Counted from the first letter of the stretch, positions 52,623 through 64,000 are shown. The stretch is DNA of 64,000 nt from Asterias rubens (GCF_902459465.1 NC_047072.1:17837776-17901775), one strand, 5' to 3'. The notes: generated by a model from the sequence alone, not told the origin. Numbers and translations: made by a program.

Positions 52623-52951
52623 TTCCAAATACTGTTGTGGTTTTGTTTTTGTGTATGGTTGGTTGTCATAAAGCTACCCCAATCGAGGTAAAATCTTACC
52701 CCCTGTTTAAACCAATCTCCCATTCGATACCCGTTAACGACAACAACTACGCTTCGGATTGGATTAGCGTAATGTCAAAGGTCAAGCCAGTTATCACTGG
52801 TTGCTATGCAGCTGAAGTTTTATTGCACCTTAGCTGGTAATAGTGGACCACCTCTCTAAGGCCGTATAGTATAGCACTTACAAATACCCACTAGTATTAA
52901 GCCAGTGTCAATAATCACCATGTTGTGATAAATAACGAGTCAATACAACAT

Positions 52952-53165
52952 TAAAGGCACTGGACACTATTGGTAATTCCTCAAAATAGTTGTTTGCATA
53001 AAAACTAACTTTGAAACGAGCAATGGGGAGCTGTTGATAGTATTAAAAATTGTGAGAAACGGCTCCCTCTGAAGAAACGTAGTTTTTGAGAAACAGGTAG
53101 TTTCTCACTCAATGTTACTTCAGGCCTGAAGCCTTTTATTAGGCATCTGAAAATTGTACTGTTTT
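52952..53165 (-). mobile_element. MITE family 1, truncated copy
   Basis: TTAAAGGCACTGGACACTATTGG end, GAAACGGCTCCCTCTGAAG and AGGCCTGAAGCC hairpin; the far half is missing. Confidence 0.7.
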
Positions 53166-53588
53166 TTAAGTCACAACACTTTTATTTTTCGACAATTTTT
53201 AGGCCCATATTTCATACCAAGCCTAACCGTTCCGTTCGCGGCATATGGTTTGCAGACCGCCCCCCCACCCCCCATCCCGATATAATTACCTCAGCAAACA
53301 ACAATTCCAATTTAAATCTTACCTAATCCGTTGCTATAGCAACCACGCTTAACCGCTTGTTTCAAAAACGACCCGAACTCCCACAACATGTCGCGCGTTT
53401 GTGTTAGATATTGTCAAAAACACACAAGATAACAAATCACAGTGTGTCAATTACGATGACCAAACAACAGTTGGGACGGGAGTATACACACTGGGTGTCA
53501 GTCTTTAGAACACTAGTTCGTGACATTGATGCTAAACAATAGATTACCTGTATACATCATTCATCTTCTGAAGGAGAACTTTGTAAGA

Positions 53589-56500
53589 ATGGACAAGTTG
53601 GCAAGTTCGAGCACTGAATCAAAATGGAAGAAACTCCGAGCTGCGAGCAAGTAAGTCACATTGTTCATCTGTTTTTGAAACATTGTTTTCTAACATGCAG
53701 TAATTCACCATCATTGTTTATATTCGACGTGTTTTGCGATAGCGACTCGTGTAATGCAACAGATAGCCGTTGTTCTTAAAGTCTTACATTACAATGCAAA
53801 CACAGCGTGGTTTTAGCCGTTGTGGTATGCATTGCTATGTCCACCATTTTGTAGATAAGTACAGACTGAGGTTTAAAACGCTTCTTTTGAATTGATTTGT
53901 CGGAAGAGGGGTTTCTTCACTGTATAATTATGCTACTTTGCTTATATCTCGTTATTCACTGTGGGTGTTGAGCATCACGTCTGAACATAACTTCTGCTTT
54001 CTTGGACCACTGAAACTTCAGTTGAAGAATATTATTAGCAATTTAGCAATAATGATGAACATAATGGTTCCATGAATTCAATTGCAGTTACATTTTTTGT
54101 GGGCACGCGTGAGCAAGTTTAAAATTTAAAATGGGTGCCACAAACAAAAAAAGCAAAATTGTTATTTAGTTTAGGCCTATTCCCGATAAATGTTCACCTG
54201 CTCCGTGTGGCCCATATCAGACCCGTTATTTCATCTTAAAGAGGGCAAGGCCATGTTTAGTTTGCAAGAGGCATTAATTATCATTGGTAAATGGTATGTC
54301 TATGGGATATACGTTTGAAGGGGCACCAAGGCTTAAACAAGGGGCAACAGTGGCTACTGCCCCGTTTCTTGCGTGTACAACCAGGCCTGCCTCATACTTA
54401 CAAATGACCTGACATGGTTCTGGCTATCGTCGTGTGAACCATTTTCTTTTGCTGTTTGATGTTTATTTGAATATTTAACTGAAACAGCCGTATAGACGAT
54501 TCAAACCAATCCCCAGACGTCCTATCGTATTTGACACGGGGTGATAAGGTCAGGAACCAGACCGCTCACCCATATTGGCAACACACTATGCACAACATTG
54601 TGTTCAAACTAATTGATTTGGCTTTATTTTATTGTCAACTCTTTGGATTTAAAATAACGTACAGTTTATTATTAGTTTTAGTATCCTGGTAAAATCTAAT
54701 AATTATCTTTTAGATACAGCGATAAAATAAATCAAGTGTTGTTTTCTTAAGAAGGTTCATACCCCCATGTACATAAATTGTAATAATCTTTAAATAAATA
54801 CCCATCTTATCTATATAAATATCATAAGTTACAAAATATACCATATACCTAGAGTCATTTTTGTATAGCTAAATTTAATTTATAAGAACCATCACAACGT
54901 TGTCAAACGACTGAAATAAGACTACTATATAAATATAAATTAACAGTAACAGTCTTCAAACAAAGCATTTCATATGAGTTTTATGCATTATAGTCTTAAC
55001 ATCGTAGTTGCAATACCAGCCGCGTTTTATTTTTTCATTTTCGACTTTTAAAATGTATCCGGCGTGTATCTAACCTTTTTCCTTTGACGAGGTGTAATTA
55101 TTTATAAGAGTTTTATGATTTTTTGTCTCAACTTCGTAGTCGCAGTATCAGCCGCGTTTTTCGCTTTCAACTTTTCTACATTTAAGTATTATGGTGTTTG
55201 TGTGACCTTTTTTCTTCGACGATGTGTAATTTATCCTCTCAGTGACTCTCAGGTCAGAGGTCACAACGTCAGGATGAACTTAGTGTGAGCAGCTGTTGCG
55301 AGTTTTAAAGAATTGAAAGATGTCCAAATAAATCATTCAGCAATTAGATCCAACTCAGTATTGAACTTCTGACAACAAAATACAGTAGCAGATTTGGGCC
55401 TATACTGTGTTCTGGGTCCGGGTAAATTAAACCTTTTGAGCTACAGACCAAGTGGTCTGTCACTCGAGCCCTGTCATACATTGTAATATTTATACGAAAT
55501 TTGAAATGCCCACATTGCTAGCCTAACGAGATGGAATGCAATTTTATTCCCCATACTTTATATTCTTTTAGTATTTTATAATAAGTGCCTTATTGATTGA
55601 AAACATTCTTAAAATGAATTTTAGCAAAGATCATTTGTTGCCGCTGTAGTTATCTCTATGTGTGTAAGCTTACAGTGTTAAGTTGAACATGAAATATACG
55701 ATGACTAGAGCAAGCTAGTCGAAACGTTGAGACCAATTTCAGAACTGACTCCGCGGCAGTACAGTTAATTACGATCCTATAAGCTAAAGTAGTAGTCCAG
55801 TCTAATTTCTATACCATCCGCCCTGGTAATAGTTAAAAAACAGGACAGTTCTTTTCAGAACTGAGAAGTCTTCCGAACCTCCGATTATCTACTCCACGGC
55901 AGTAGAATAAAGCAAGACAGTTCCCTAAGAACAACTCTACCTGGCAAGTAGATACACACATGGTGTTACCGCAAACCAAATATACATTGATACCTCACCA
56001 TGCAATGCCTCAAATCCTATATAAATATAGAATCATTACCTTTTGTGATTCAAGAGCAAGTAATATATGGCAGTATAAATCTTACTTAAGGAAATATAAC
56101 TATTCAAAATTCACTACAATATTATTGATGACGTCAGCAGATAACAAACCATAGTGCATTCCTCCCAACTCATTCTTCTTCTGTCCACCACGAGAAAGAA
56201 ACGGGAAATTATTCCCAGAGGCAATGCACTGCCGACTAAAGAAGCCCGTGCCGCACAGTGGCAAAAGCACGCTCCGAACGGAAATTGAATCTACACTGGT
56301 TTTATTCGTATTCAAAAAATGCTGGCATTTTCCTCCGTGTTTTTCCGTTCTGTGATCTGTTGGCTCTGCCTCAAATCGCATAAGAATGATTGTTCCTTTC
56401 CGATTATCTCATTCTGTTGGTCAACCAGACATATTCGTCATTCTGTGGATACAAAACTCGTTTATCGGGCTGAGAATAAACTACAAATAATAGTAAACTT

Positions 56501-57324
56501 GCGGGTGCAACCATGTAATATTTCTCTTTTGAGGGAATGTCTCCAAACTTGCAGTACAACCATGTACATGTAGTGGTTAGTTTTTGAGGGAGTGGTGGCT
56601 CTGGAAAGTGAGCCGGTTTGGTCTCGACGTATCAAAAGGTATACTCTGCTCGTCTTCAGACTCATTTTGGACAATCTTCAAACTTGAGGGCCGGGCTGCA
56701 ACCATGTAATCATACTCTTGAGGATGTGTTGGCTCTGAAAAGAGACGGTTTGGTCTTGACGTTTCGAACAGCATACTCTGCTCGTCTTCAGACTCATTTT
56801 GAACAATCTTCAAACTTGAGGGCCGGTGCTACCATGTAATAATACTCTTGAGGATGTGTTGGCTCTGAAAAGAGCCGGGTTGTCTCGACGCTTCGAACAG
56901 TACACTCTGCTCGTCTCTGGGCTCATTTTAGACAATCCTCAACTCGATTTAAGGTCCAGCTTTTCAGAGTCAGAGATGTTGTTAATAACATAGGAAATTT
57001 TGTTGTTTTGATTGGAGGACGCTATACTGACTCCTGTGACTTTTAAAGCGACTAGTCGCTGCAATTTTTTGAGAGTTGAGTCGATCTTTGTGATGGTTAA
57101 TTTTGAAACTGACTTCGCCGTCTTCGGTGAAACGTCAAACCATGACGACGCCGGGAAAGTGGGGACTTACTCCACACCGCATATTCATCGAGCTCCCAGG
57201 CCGAAGAAATCGCAATTTAAACGGCGGACGTCGTCGCTCCCGCCACGGCAGGTCAAGGATGTTCCGAAAATCAAAGTGCAACACAGGTCAGCGTCTGCCA
57301 TGGACCAAACCCGTCTTTATCCGT
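53589..57324 (+). CDS. possible two-exon part of an unidentified gene
   Basis: Candidate first exon 53589-53650: ATG, 20 codons (MDKLASSSTESKWKKLRAAS) and a strong donor AA|GTAAGT, phase 2. Candidate second exon about 57074-57324, entered in phase 2 after TTTTTTGAG. It encodes a basic, Ser-rich stretch (HIHRAPRPKK, RRTSSLPPRQ, KIKVQHRSASAMD) and ends at a good donor CC|GTAAGT, again phase 2. Joining them keeps the frame, but no later exon was found. The window's next gene is on the other strand, so the rest would have to lie beyond 64 kb or the call is wrong. No domain recognised; the intron between is 3.4 kb. Confidence 0.3.
53651..54976. other. no gene or clear repeat seen
   Basis: AT-rich. 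If the candidate gene at 53589 is real, this is its first intron. Confidence 0.35.
54977..55240. repeat. diverged tandem duplication, period about 132 bp
   Basis: AGTTTTATG..GTCTTAACATCGTAGTTGCA..CAGCCGCGTTTT from 54977 is repeated from 55109 as AGTTTTATG..GTCTCAACTTCGTAGTCGCA..CAGCCGCGTTTT, with TTTGACGAGGTGTAATT / TTCGACGATGTGTAATT at the ends. Confidence 0.65.
55703..56024 (-). mobile_element. repeat family 5, reverse copy
   Basis: AGAGCAAGCTAGTCGAAACG to GTTACCGCAAACCAAATATA and CTCACCATGCAATGCCT. Nearly collinear with 62271-62589 over about 320 bp. Confidence 0.7.
56557..56945. repeat. tandem repeat, three units of about 130 bp
   Basis: Each unit has ACCATGTAATxATACTCTTGAGG, GTTGGCTCTGAAAAGAG, GGTTTGGTCTxGACG and TACTCTGCTCGTCTTCAGACTC. 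Units begin near 56557, 56697 and 56827. The words GGCTCTGAAAAGAG.. and TCGACGTTTCGA resemble the fold-back family at 4191. Confidence 0.75.
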
Positions 57325-57520
57325 AAGTTGTTTATTTTCAGAAATGAAATTTATATGGACTTCAAACGTTTTCCTTCTTGCTCTTTGTTTGTCTGGGGTT
57401 ATAAAACCTTTGCAACCTGTACCTATACGAAAGCTCAAATAATTTGATTATGACCAACTGACTCTTTTACATTTTGAAACATAAAGTGGGCAACAAAATA
57501 ATGTTGTATTGTGGATTTTG

Positions 57521-57752
57521 GGCATTGCATGGTGAGGTATCAATATATATTTGGTTTGCGGTAACACCGGTGTGTGTGTACTTGCCATGTAGATTATGTT
57601 CTTTACTATAGGGAGTAGATTTTAGTAATTTGGGAGACTTCTCAGTTCTGAAAAGAAAGGTAGAAGTTTTGTCGGGACTACTACTTCAGCTTTAGTGGAT
57701 CGAGGGGACTTCTCGTTATTAGCTTCCCTACCGCGGAGTAGATGACAGTTTG
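57521..57752 (+). mobile_element. repeat family 5, internally deleted copy
   Basis: GGCATTGCATGGTGAGGTATC, GTTTGCGGTAACACCGGTG and GTGGATCGAGGGGACTTCTC. It lies 110 bases past the 3' end of the membrane-protein gene below. Confidence 0.65.
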
Positions 57753-57865
57753 TATACTTTTGTATAACCTTGACAGCCAATGTCCAACTTGTAACCCTTG
57801 TGTATCTCTAAGGTTTTAAAATAAATAAATAAATAAGTAAATAAAATGAATAAATAAAATTTACC

Positions 57866-60800
57866 CTAATACATGTAAGTGTCAACCGGCGGTCGTGGTC
57901 CGCTACGATCACTCGGCCTCATGAGCTCCATGTAAACCGGCTGTTGTCGAACCACTCTACCAGCCTCAATACTCGCCCTCAAACTCTCAGAATCTTCATA
58001 CGTAGGAGGCCGATCACCTCCTCTGTTATGGGTGAGCTCCTGGTAGTATGAGGACTCATCTCGGGCACTGGGTGTGGGGTTGGTACCTCTTTGCGAGGTA
58101 CTGAGTTGGCGGCTAGCCGCGAGGCGAGGGGCGTAGGGGTACGAATAGGATGTTGTTGAGGGTTTGCGTCCGGAGGCGCCCCTTGACGCGAAACGACTGT
58201 CGTTGTCGTAGGTTGGATTGTTGACGCCTGTAAACAGGGTTTTAAATATTAAAGGCATTGGTAATGGTAGTTACTCAAAATAATTGTGAGCATAAAAACG
58301 TATTTTATGCATTTGAAAGCACTTTGTACAAGGGTGTTTTTCTCTCATTATTCGCTTCCAACTTCGATGACCAAATGAGTCAAACTGTTCACAGATGTGT
58401 TATTTTATGCATGTTGTGACACACCAAGTGAGCTGAGAATACTGGTTTTACCCTGAAGGTGTCCAGTGCCTTAGATGTATTGGATGACTCCTATTAATAA
58501 TAATAATAATAATAATAATACCATTTATATAGCGCCTTTTCCTAAGGTTACAAAGCGCTCAGAGAATGACAGAAAAAAAAAAAAAAAAAAGGAATGCAAA
58601 CAAAAACCAAGAGGAAAACCACGACTAGGCAAAGCTAGCAGCATTTAGCCAAGAAAGTCCCGCGCAAAGCCTGTCTCTCTTTGACTAGAACTGCAGGCCA
58701 AGCAAAGCGAGATTTACTGATTGAAAAAGAATGTTTTCAGAGACCTTTTTAGCATGGTAACAGAGCTAGAACTTTTGGTTGAATTTGGAAGGGAATTCCA
58801 CATCCTAGGGCCTGCAACTGAAAATGCTCTGTCTCCTGATTTTCTGGTGGTTCGAGGAATATACAAGTTGCCCTGTGAACGTAAGTTGCTCTTTATAGCC
58901 CTGGTTTCTAATGAGTTGGAAATGTATGTGGGATAAGTACCAGACATACACTTAAACATGTTTAAGGCCAATTTGAACATTATTCGTTTTTCTACTGGGA
59001 GCTATTGTCTGACCAAGCAATCAATTGAAGCTCTCTTGCTGAAACATTTGAATCCTTGCCGAGGCTTACCTAATTTTTTGAAATTATGTCTTAATAATAG
59101 TTACCCTTCATTCCGTCTGATGGTGCGATTGGTGCCATCGAAGAATTGGTACTACGTCTGATCGAAGGCCTGAAGAAAAACAATTAAAATTTGAACGAAA
59201 GTATGAAAATGAATTAATCAGTTTCTATTCAAAAGGTCACTATTCAAAAAGGTTCTATTCAAAAAAATAAATACAACCATACGCGAAAAAATGTATTCAA
59301 GGTATTTTTTTAGTACTTGCTACAGAAGCAGGTCAAAATTATCTGAGGAAACTAGTAGACTGGCTCCCAGTCCCATTATCTCCGTAGGCCGTGTCCAAAA
59401 TGGCGGCTACAACGGCTTATGGCAACGGTTCATGGCTACAACTGTTACTGAGGATGTCGCTAAGGACGTCCTATACTTTAGCGCGTGATGACGCGGTGAT
59501 CAAGCCGAAGCCGTAGTCGTAGCCGCCAATATTCGGCCACGGCACCTTTAAAAAGGGTGCGAGAAAACAGTTCTTAAAATAATAATTTATTCCAATCTTA
59601 CCCTCTGCTTGTTGGTTGCTTTCTGTTGACGAGGCAGACGGCTATTGCTATAACGACCAAGACCAAGAAGAGTAGAATGCCGCCCCCAACGGCTAGGCCT
59701 GTCAGCAATCCATGGTTGAAGACTGTGCCCTCATCACGGTCTTGCGTCGTGGGGTTGACTGCATGGGTAGTGAGAGTGGTACCAGACCTGAAGTGACGTT
59801 GATGATAAAATTGGTTTAAACAGAACACGTGTAACTGTAAGTGTGAGTAATTTTGTTTGACAAAGTAATGTCAGTTGAGCTGTATAGACCGCTTTAGAGC
59901 TTGCATGAATATAGCCTGAATATCTGACGTCACACTTCGCGGCTCCTGAATTACGCCCTGAGCGTACGTCCGGATCCGTACAAATGTACCTTTGACCTCA
60001 CAATAATTTCAGATGGAGAATCGCAGTCAAATCCCACGTACATGCACAAACATATAAAACAACAAGACATGCTTGCATGTACATAACATTATTCGCACCG
60101 CATGCAGACGACCGAATTACAGTGCAACTGACAAACATCACCTCGGACCAATCAAAACACATGGAAAGCTTACGTCACTGCAATGAAACCATTTGGCCCC
60201 TATAATACCGGTGCAGGGATAAAGACATGGGACCAGTCTAGCATGAACAGAACACACTTTGCGTGAACTTGAGAGAGGGGCCGGGGGGGGGGGGGGTCGT
60301 ATGAAGACACCATACATAATAACCCACCTTTCCACAATCATTATATCACAGAAGCAATATGGCATGGCGGCAAATGACGTGCAAGCATTTCCAGTGCACT
60401 GCGAGAGTTGGGCCCTGTGAATGGAAGAGTTACAAGTCAAAAAAGGCTTCATCTTATACTCCTATACGGAGAGAAGAAATAATGTTCAATATCCTGATTA
60501 TGGTCACAAACACTCATACATGATGTAGTCGAGTCGAACTGCGTCATCAGCCCCCCCCCCCCCCCCACCCACCCTCCTTGCCAAGTGAACTACATTCAAA
60601 TCGGGTACGTAAGATTGGCACGTGGTCCACTAAGACCAATCAGATCCGCAGTAGACATACCACTGGTTTATCGATGTCAGAACCCCATTATACACAATGA
60701 CACGAGTTGTTATAAACCTTTATGGAAAGGAACGCTCCTATATAGACCTTTATCATTGTGTTGCCATCTTGATTTTACTCCATTCCAACTCATTGTAACC

Positions 60801-62858
60801 AAACTGAGGCTGGACTAAATAATAGTCTGGTGCCATGTTTGCGCAATGTATGTTAGCATGCATTACTGTTATGCATTACTGTTATGGAAACAGGGAACGT
60901 GACCAAGAGGGTGACAGAGTGCATAAAGGTCTATACTCCTATGTTTTATACCCTTTTCGAAACCACCGGTCTCAACTACTGGTCCAGTAGACCAACAGTG
61001 ACATTTATTGTGTTTACAGCAAAATACCGCTCCTTGTATAAACTCACCTATTTCCCGTTCGACACAACCAGTATGTCTCGATGTCGTCTTCAGAACACGA
61101 GCAATGAGTCATGTGACTGCAGTATGCGCACTGTACGTCACCGTCACAGATCTGGTAGCAATACGGGTCTTCGCTCAGATAGAACTGGGCTATATTCATA
61201 TTAAAAAAAGTATTTTAAAACTTAAGAAAATCTACATCAATTATGAGTTGAGCAAGAAAGAATGAGTATGCCGGAAGCTTCGAAGAAGGATGAGATCAAT
61301 TAGTGCAAAAACTGACCGTCTTAAGAATAGTTTTTAAAGTTAAGAATACTGCTTAGAAAATATACTAGCTTAGCGAAAGCATTTGCGGGGCACCGGTCGC
61401 CACAATGTAAATTTCATGGAATGGTGGTATGTAAATGGTAACCTAGTTCTGCTAAGCAATTTTTCTGTGCTTATCAAGGTTTGTGCTAAAAGGCTATGTG
61501 AAATTGGGCTGTGGGTCCGGTTTCATAGAGCTGCTTAAGCACAAAATACAGCAAAACAAATGTCTGCTAAGCAAGCAGTGGACCAGTTAAAAAAATATCT
61601 GCCAATAATGGTGTTTTGGTTGGTCACTCCTTTCTGCTGAGCAGACTTGTGTAGCGCTTAGCAGATTTGAGTGCTGAAGCAGCATGCAATTGGCCCCTGT
61701 GGTCGATTTCACAAAGCAGGTATGATTACCTACCTCTCAGTGATTTGTATTGTGTCATCACACTTTGCTTAGCATAAGGTTTGCAGTTCAGATCAATCTT
61801 AACTGTATTTACCTGCCATAGTAATGTTGCATGGTAAAGTCACATTGCATGAGCAATACACCATCACTGAAGCTGAATGGGCCACTGCTTCGTCACCTCC
61901 GTACCTTAAAATGTGAACAAAATACAAATAATACACAAGTTTATCTGTGTTTATTAGTGTGGTTTTCCATAGGGGGCCTATTCGAGAAAGGTAAATGCTT
62001 TATTCATTTACGGTGCTTCTGGAAAACTGGACAAAACTGATGGACTGCTCTCCGAAGGGTCTTATGCACGCACCCCTTCATGGAGCTTTTACTGCACGCA
62101 ATGTAATTCAGAAATCCTTCCTTTTCATATAATTTGCTCAGCCGTGACTACCTTTTTCACAATGTTAGTGTGCTAGTTAAAAGAAAGGTAATGCAAACTA
62201 AAGAGTCTTTCTCAATGGCCATAAGACGACACAACTTAAATAGGTATCTAAGTGTAACATGAGCAGTGTTACTAGAGCAAGCTAGTCGAAACGTTGAGAC
62301 CAATTCAGAACTGACTCACCGGTAGTGCAGTTAATTACGATCCTATTATCTAAAGTAGTAGTCCAGTCGATTTTCTATACCATCCGCCCTGGTAATAGTT
62401 AAAAAGCAGGACAGTTCTTTTCAGAACTGAGAAGTCTCCTGAACCTCCGATTATCTACTCCGCGGTAGTAGAATAAAGCAAGACAGTTCTCTAAGAACAA
62501 CTCTACCCGGCAAGATAGATACACACATGGTGTTACCGCAAACCAAATATACATTGATACCTCACCATGCAATGCCTAAAATCCTATATGAGCAGTTAAG
62601 TAGAAATACATGAATAGAGAGAGGGAGAGAGGCAGAAAGGCCACAGAAAAAAACAAGGGGTAAACAGTGAATATGGACAGAAACGGGGGTTGAGGTGTGA
62701 ACGTAATTCAGACAGGATTTATTTTATAGGGATCATAGAATTAAATAGAAGGGGTTAGTACCACACCTTTTCCACATGGAAACAATATCATGATTCACGC
62801 TACTTATTTCCACAAATCCCACCGCTGCCACCAAAAGAACGGACCACAAAAACATCAT
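57866..62858 (-). CDS. type I membrane protein, Cys-rich ectodomain, tyrosine-motif tail (family unknown)
   Basis: Six exons, all in frame: 62858-62804, 61189-61048, 60414-60328, 59787-59602, 59169-59105, 58227-57866; 298 aa. Residues 1-18 are a signal peptide (MMFLWSVLLVAAVGFVEI). Residues 19-94 hold 11 cysteines (29, 33, 39, 42, 48, 50, 61, 72, 77, 86, 88). Two segments end alike, MTHCSC and MPYCFC, suggesting an internal duplication. Residues 95-121 are a Thr-rich linker. The TM helix is at about 122-148 (GLAVGGGILLFLVLVVIAIA), followed by NRK. The cytoplasmic tail has NPTY (182-185), YYQEL (239-243), the WW-binding PPTY (252-255) and YMEL (277-280), and ends TYMY. This layout recalls Shisa-like and WBP1-type adaptors, but CC pairs are absent, so I do not assign it. 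A sorting or signalling adaptor role is inferred. Confidence 0.78.
58249..58476 (-). mobile_element. MITE family 1, degraded copy 22 bases from an exon
   Basis: TTAAAGGCATTGGTAATGGTA and AGGTGTCCAGTGCCTTAGA ends with TTATTTTATGCAT inside. It lies just upstream (gene sense) of the last exon of the membrane-protein gene. Confidence 0.65.
58498..59104 (-). mobile_element. CR1/L2-like LINE fragment, 3' end
   Basis: On the - strand, residues such as CMSGTYPTYISNSLE, YIPRTTRKSGDRAFSVAG and PRMWNSLPNSTKSSSSV are the C-terminal end of a non-LTR reverse transcriptase (frame 58714-58980). The 3' end is GGCGCTATATAAATGG followed by (TAT)n, typical of CR1/L2-type elements. It is 5'-truncated beside the host exon at 59105-59169. 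Confidence 0.8.
60120..60190. repeat. CGGACCAATCAAAACACA-type repeat, copy 1
   Basis: CTGACAAACATCACCTCGGA, CCAATCAAAACACATGGAAAG and TACGTCACTGCAATG resemble 63350-63490. Intron 3 of the membrane-protein gene. Confidence 0.5.
61513..61699. mobile_element. MITE family 4, full copy
   Basis: GGTTTCATAGAGCTGCTTAAG at the left; GCAATTGGCCCC at the right, with GCTTAGCAGA words. Intron 1 of the membrane-protein gene. Confidence 0.65.
62271..62589 (-). mobile_element. repeat family 5, reverse copy in intron 1 of the membrane-protein gene
   Basis: Same order and spacing as 55703-56024 with few differences, e.g. CAAGCTAGTCGAAACGTTGA and GTGTTACCGCAAACCAAATA. Confidence 0.7.
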
Positions 62859-64000
62859 CGTAGATTATGGCTCCAGTCTGCCGTGATTCAGCAGCAGAAA
62901 TCCAGGTATTCGGTACGCATCATTTGCTGTCTGCAAGTGTCTCCACAAGTCACTCAAACATTTTGTGTTCTAGTCGGTTACTAACTGGTTGAGCAATCGA
63001 GAATGTCGTAAGATTTTCCAGGACAAAACTAACTACATTGTTGCCATTTAAAGAAACTTTTCTGCATTGCGTATGTGACCCAATTGTCAGATTACCCTCA
63101 TTGATATACCAATTGCATTGTGATAGGGTCATGGTTTGAACTGTTCATTGTTTATACGAGATATATGGATTTATTATAATAATCAATCGTTTCTATTCAT
63201 TGCCGTGATATGTTTTCAAAGATTGTCCTTGTGGCAAAACAATGGGCAGACACAGCATCTGTTCTAGCCTGAACATCTGACCTTTCACCTACACTCATTT
63301 CACATTGAGATACGCAGTCTAATTCTTCACCATAATATACAATAGTGTGACACTGCATGCAAACGACCAAAAGTAAGCTTTCCATATCTGTGTTTTGATT
63401 GGTCCGGGGTGACGTTTGTCAGCTGCGCCTACATCAACTCCGACCAATCAAAACACAGCTATTGAAAGCATTCGTCACTGCACGTTTATCCAATGACATC
63501 ATTAATGTTTGTACATGTATATCCAATGAAATCACTGGTTCTAAAAAGCCCGTACATGTACATGGGACCACCAGTCTACATGCACATTCTGTTGTTGTTG
63601 TTGTAGAATTACATCCTCGTTCCCAAACAAAATAAAATTGAAGTGGCGTAGATCGATTTCTATCGCATGTTGATGGTGTGTATACACACCTCTAGTGTTG
63701 AGAAGAATAGTTATGTTATAATGAGAAGAATAGTTATGTTATAATGCGAAGGGTTGACGCCCTTTTGTGGAAGTTGGGATTAAGTATGGTGATTCATTAT
63801 TGAACATAAGAGATTAACTTAAAGGTAGGAGTCAAACTGTAGTATATTAAGTATTGAGTATACAGTGCTAACACACATCAGTGTATAGTAAAACCGAAAT
63901 TAATATTAAGCCTATTAACCCGGAAAATACGTGGTAATTTATATCTGTAAAGCAGGGTGTTAGTTTAAAATTATGTCTCTAGCTATGTCTCATGAACAAA
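62859..64000. other. 5' flank of the membrane-protein gene
   Basis: Contains an inverted CCAAT-box palindrome at 63390-63465 (TGTGTTTTGATTGGTCCGG against CCGACCAATCAAAACACA). A 23-bp direct repeat AGAAGAATAGTTATGTTATA is at 63698-63745. No exon recognised. Confidence 0.45.

Noticed and set aside
58714-58980. 88-aa frame with DRAFSVAGPRMWNSLP
   Set aside because: Not a host gene; it is the truncated C-terminus of a LINE reverse transcriptase.

Overview
This is a metazoan nuclear window: introns with GT..AG borders, a nuclear tRNA cluster, many short inverted-repeat transposons, and proteins with animal-specific architectures. The abundant ~390-bp palindromic-ended repeat family, the tRNA-derived SINE pieces and the gene content suggest an echinoderm, perhaps a sea star. 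That placement is inference. All gene models were assembled by hand from splice sites and reading-frame continuity.

Region 1 (1-9.3 kb, + strand) is a tandem array of three four-exon genes for secreted proteins with an N-terminal PAN/apple-like domain and a C-terminal F5/8 type C (discoidin) domain. Copy A is intact and has a 1.3-kb TTAA-flanked transposon in intron 1. Copy B stays open only if a shifted splice acceptor makes a 16-nt exon 2. Copy C is frameshifted by a 10-nt deletion. The array probably continues to the left of the window.

Region 2 (12.2-30.8 kb, - strand) is a 12-exon, 1178-aa DTHD1-like gene: a long disordered/coiled N-terminus, ZU5-like modules and a C-terminal death domain. 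Its 7.4-kb first coding intron holds a single-exon rhodopsin-class GPCR gene on the opposite strand, with one apparent frameshift.

Region 3 (32.4-34.7 kb, + strand) is an alternating array of 8 tRNA-Thr and 7 tRNA-Lys genes, built as a higher-order repeat of about 945 bp.

Region 4 (38.2-47.2 kb, - strand) is a complete seven-exon VTA1 (LIP5) gene, an ESCRT-III/VPS4 cofactor.

Region 5 (53.6-57.3 kb, + strand) has two possible exons of an unidentified gene. Region 6 (57.9-62.9 kb, - strand) is a six-exon, 298-aa type I membrane protein with an 11-cysteine ectodomain and a tail rich in tyrosine motifs (NPxY, PPxY, YxxL). I could not place it in a named family.

Most of the rest is intronic or intergenic DNA filled with MITE families, fold-back elements, LINE/SINE fragments and G/C homopolymer runs. 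No gene was found in 9.3-12.2, 30.8-32.3, 34.7-38.1, 47.2-53.5 or 62.9-64 kb. The genes are not an operon; only the tandem PAN/discoidin copies and the tRNA array look functionally related within themselves.
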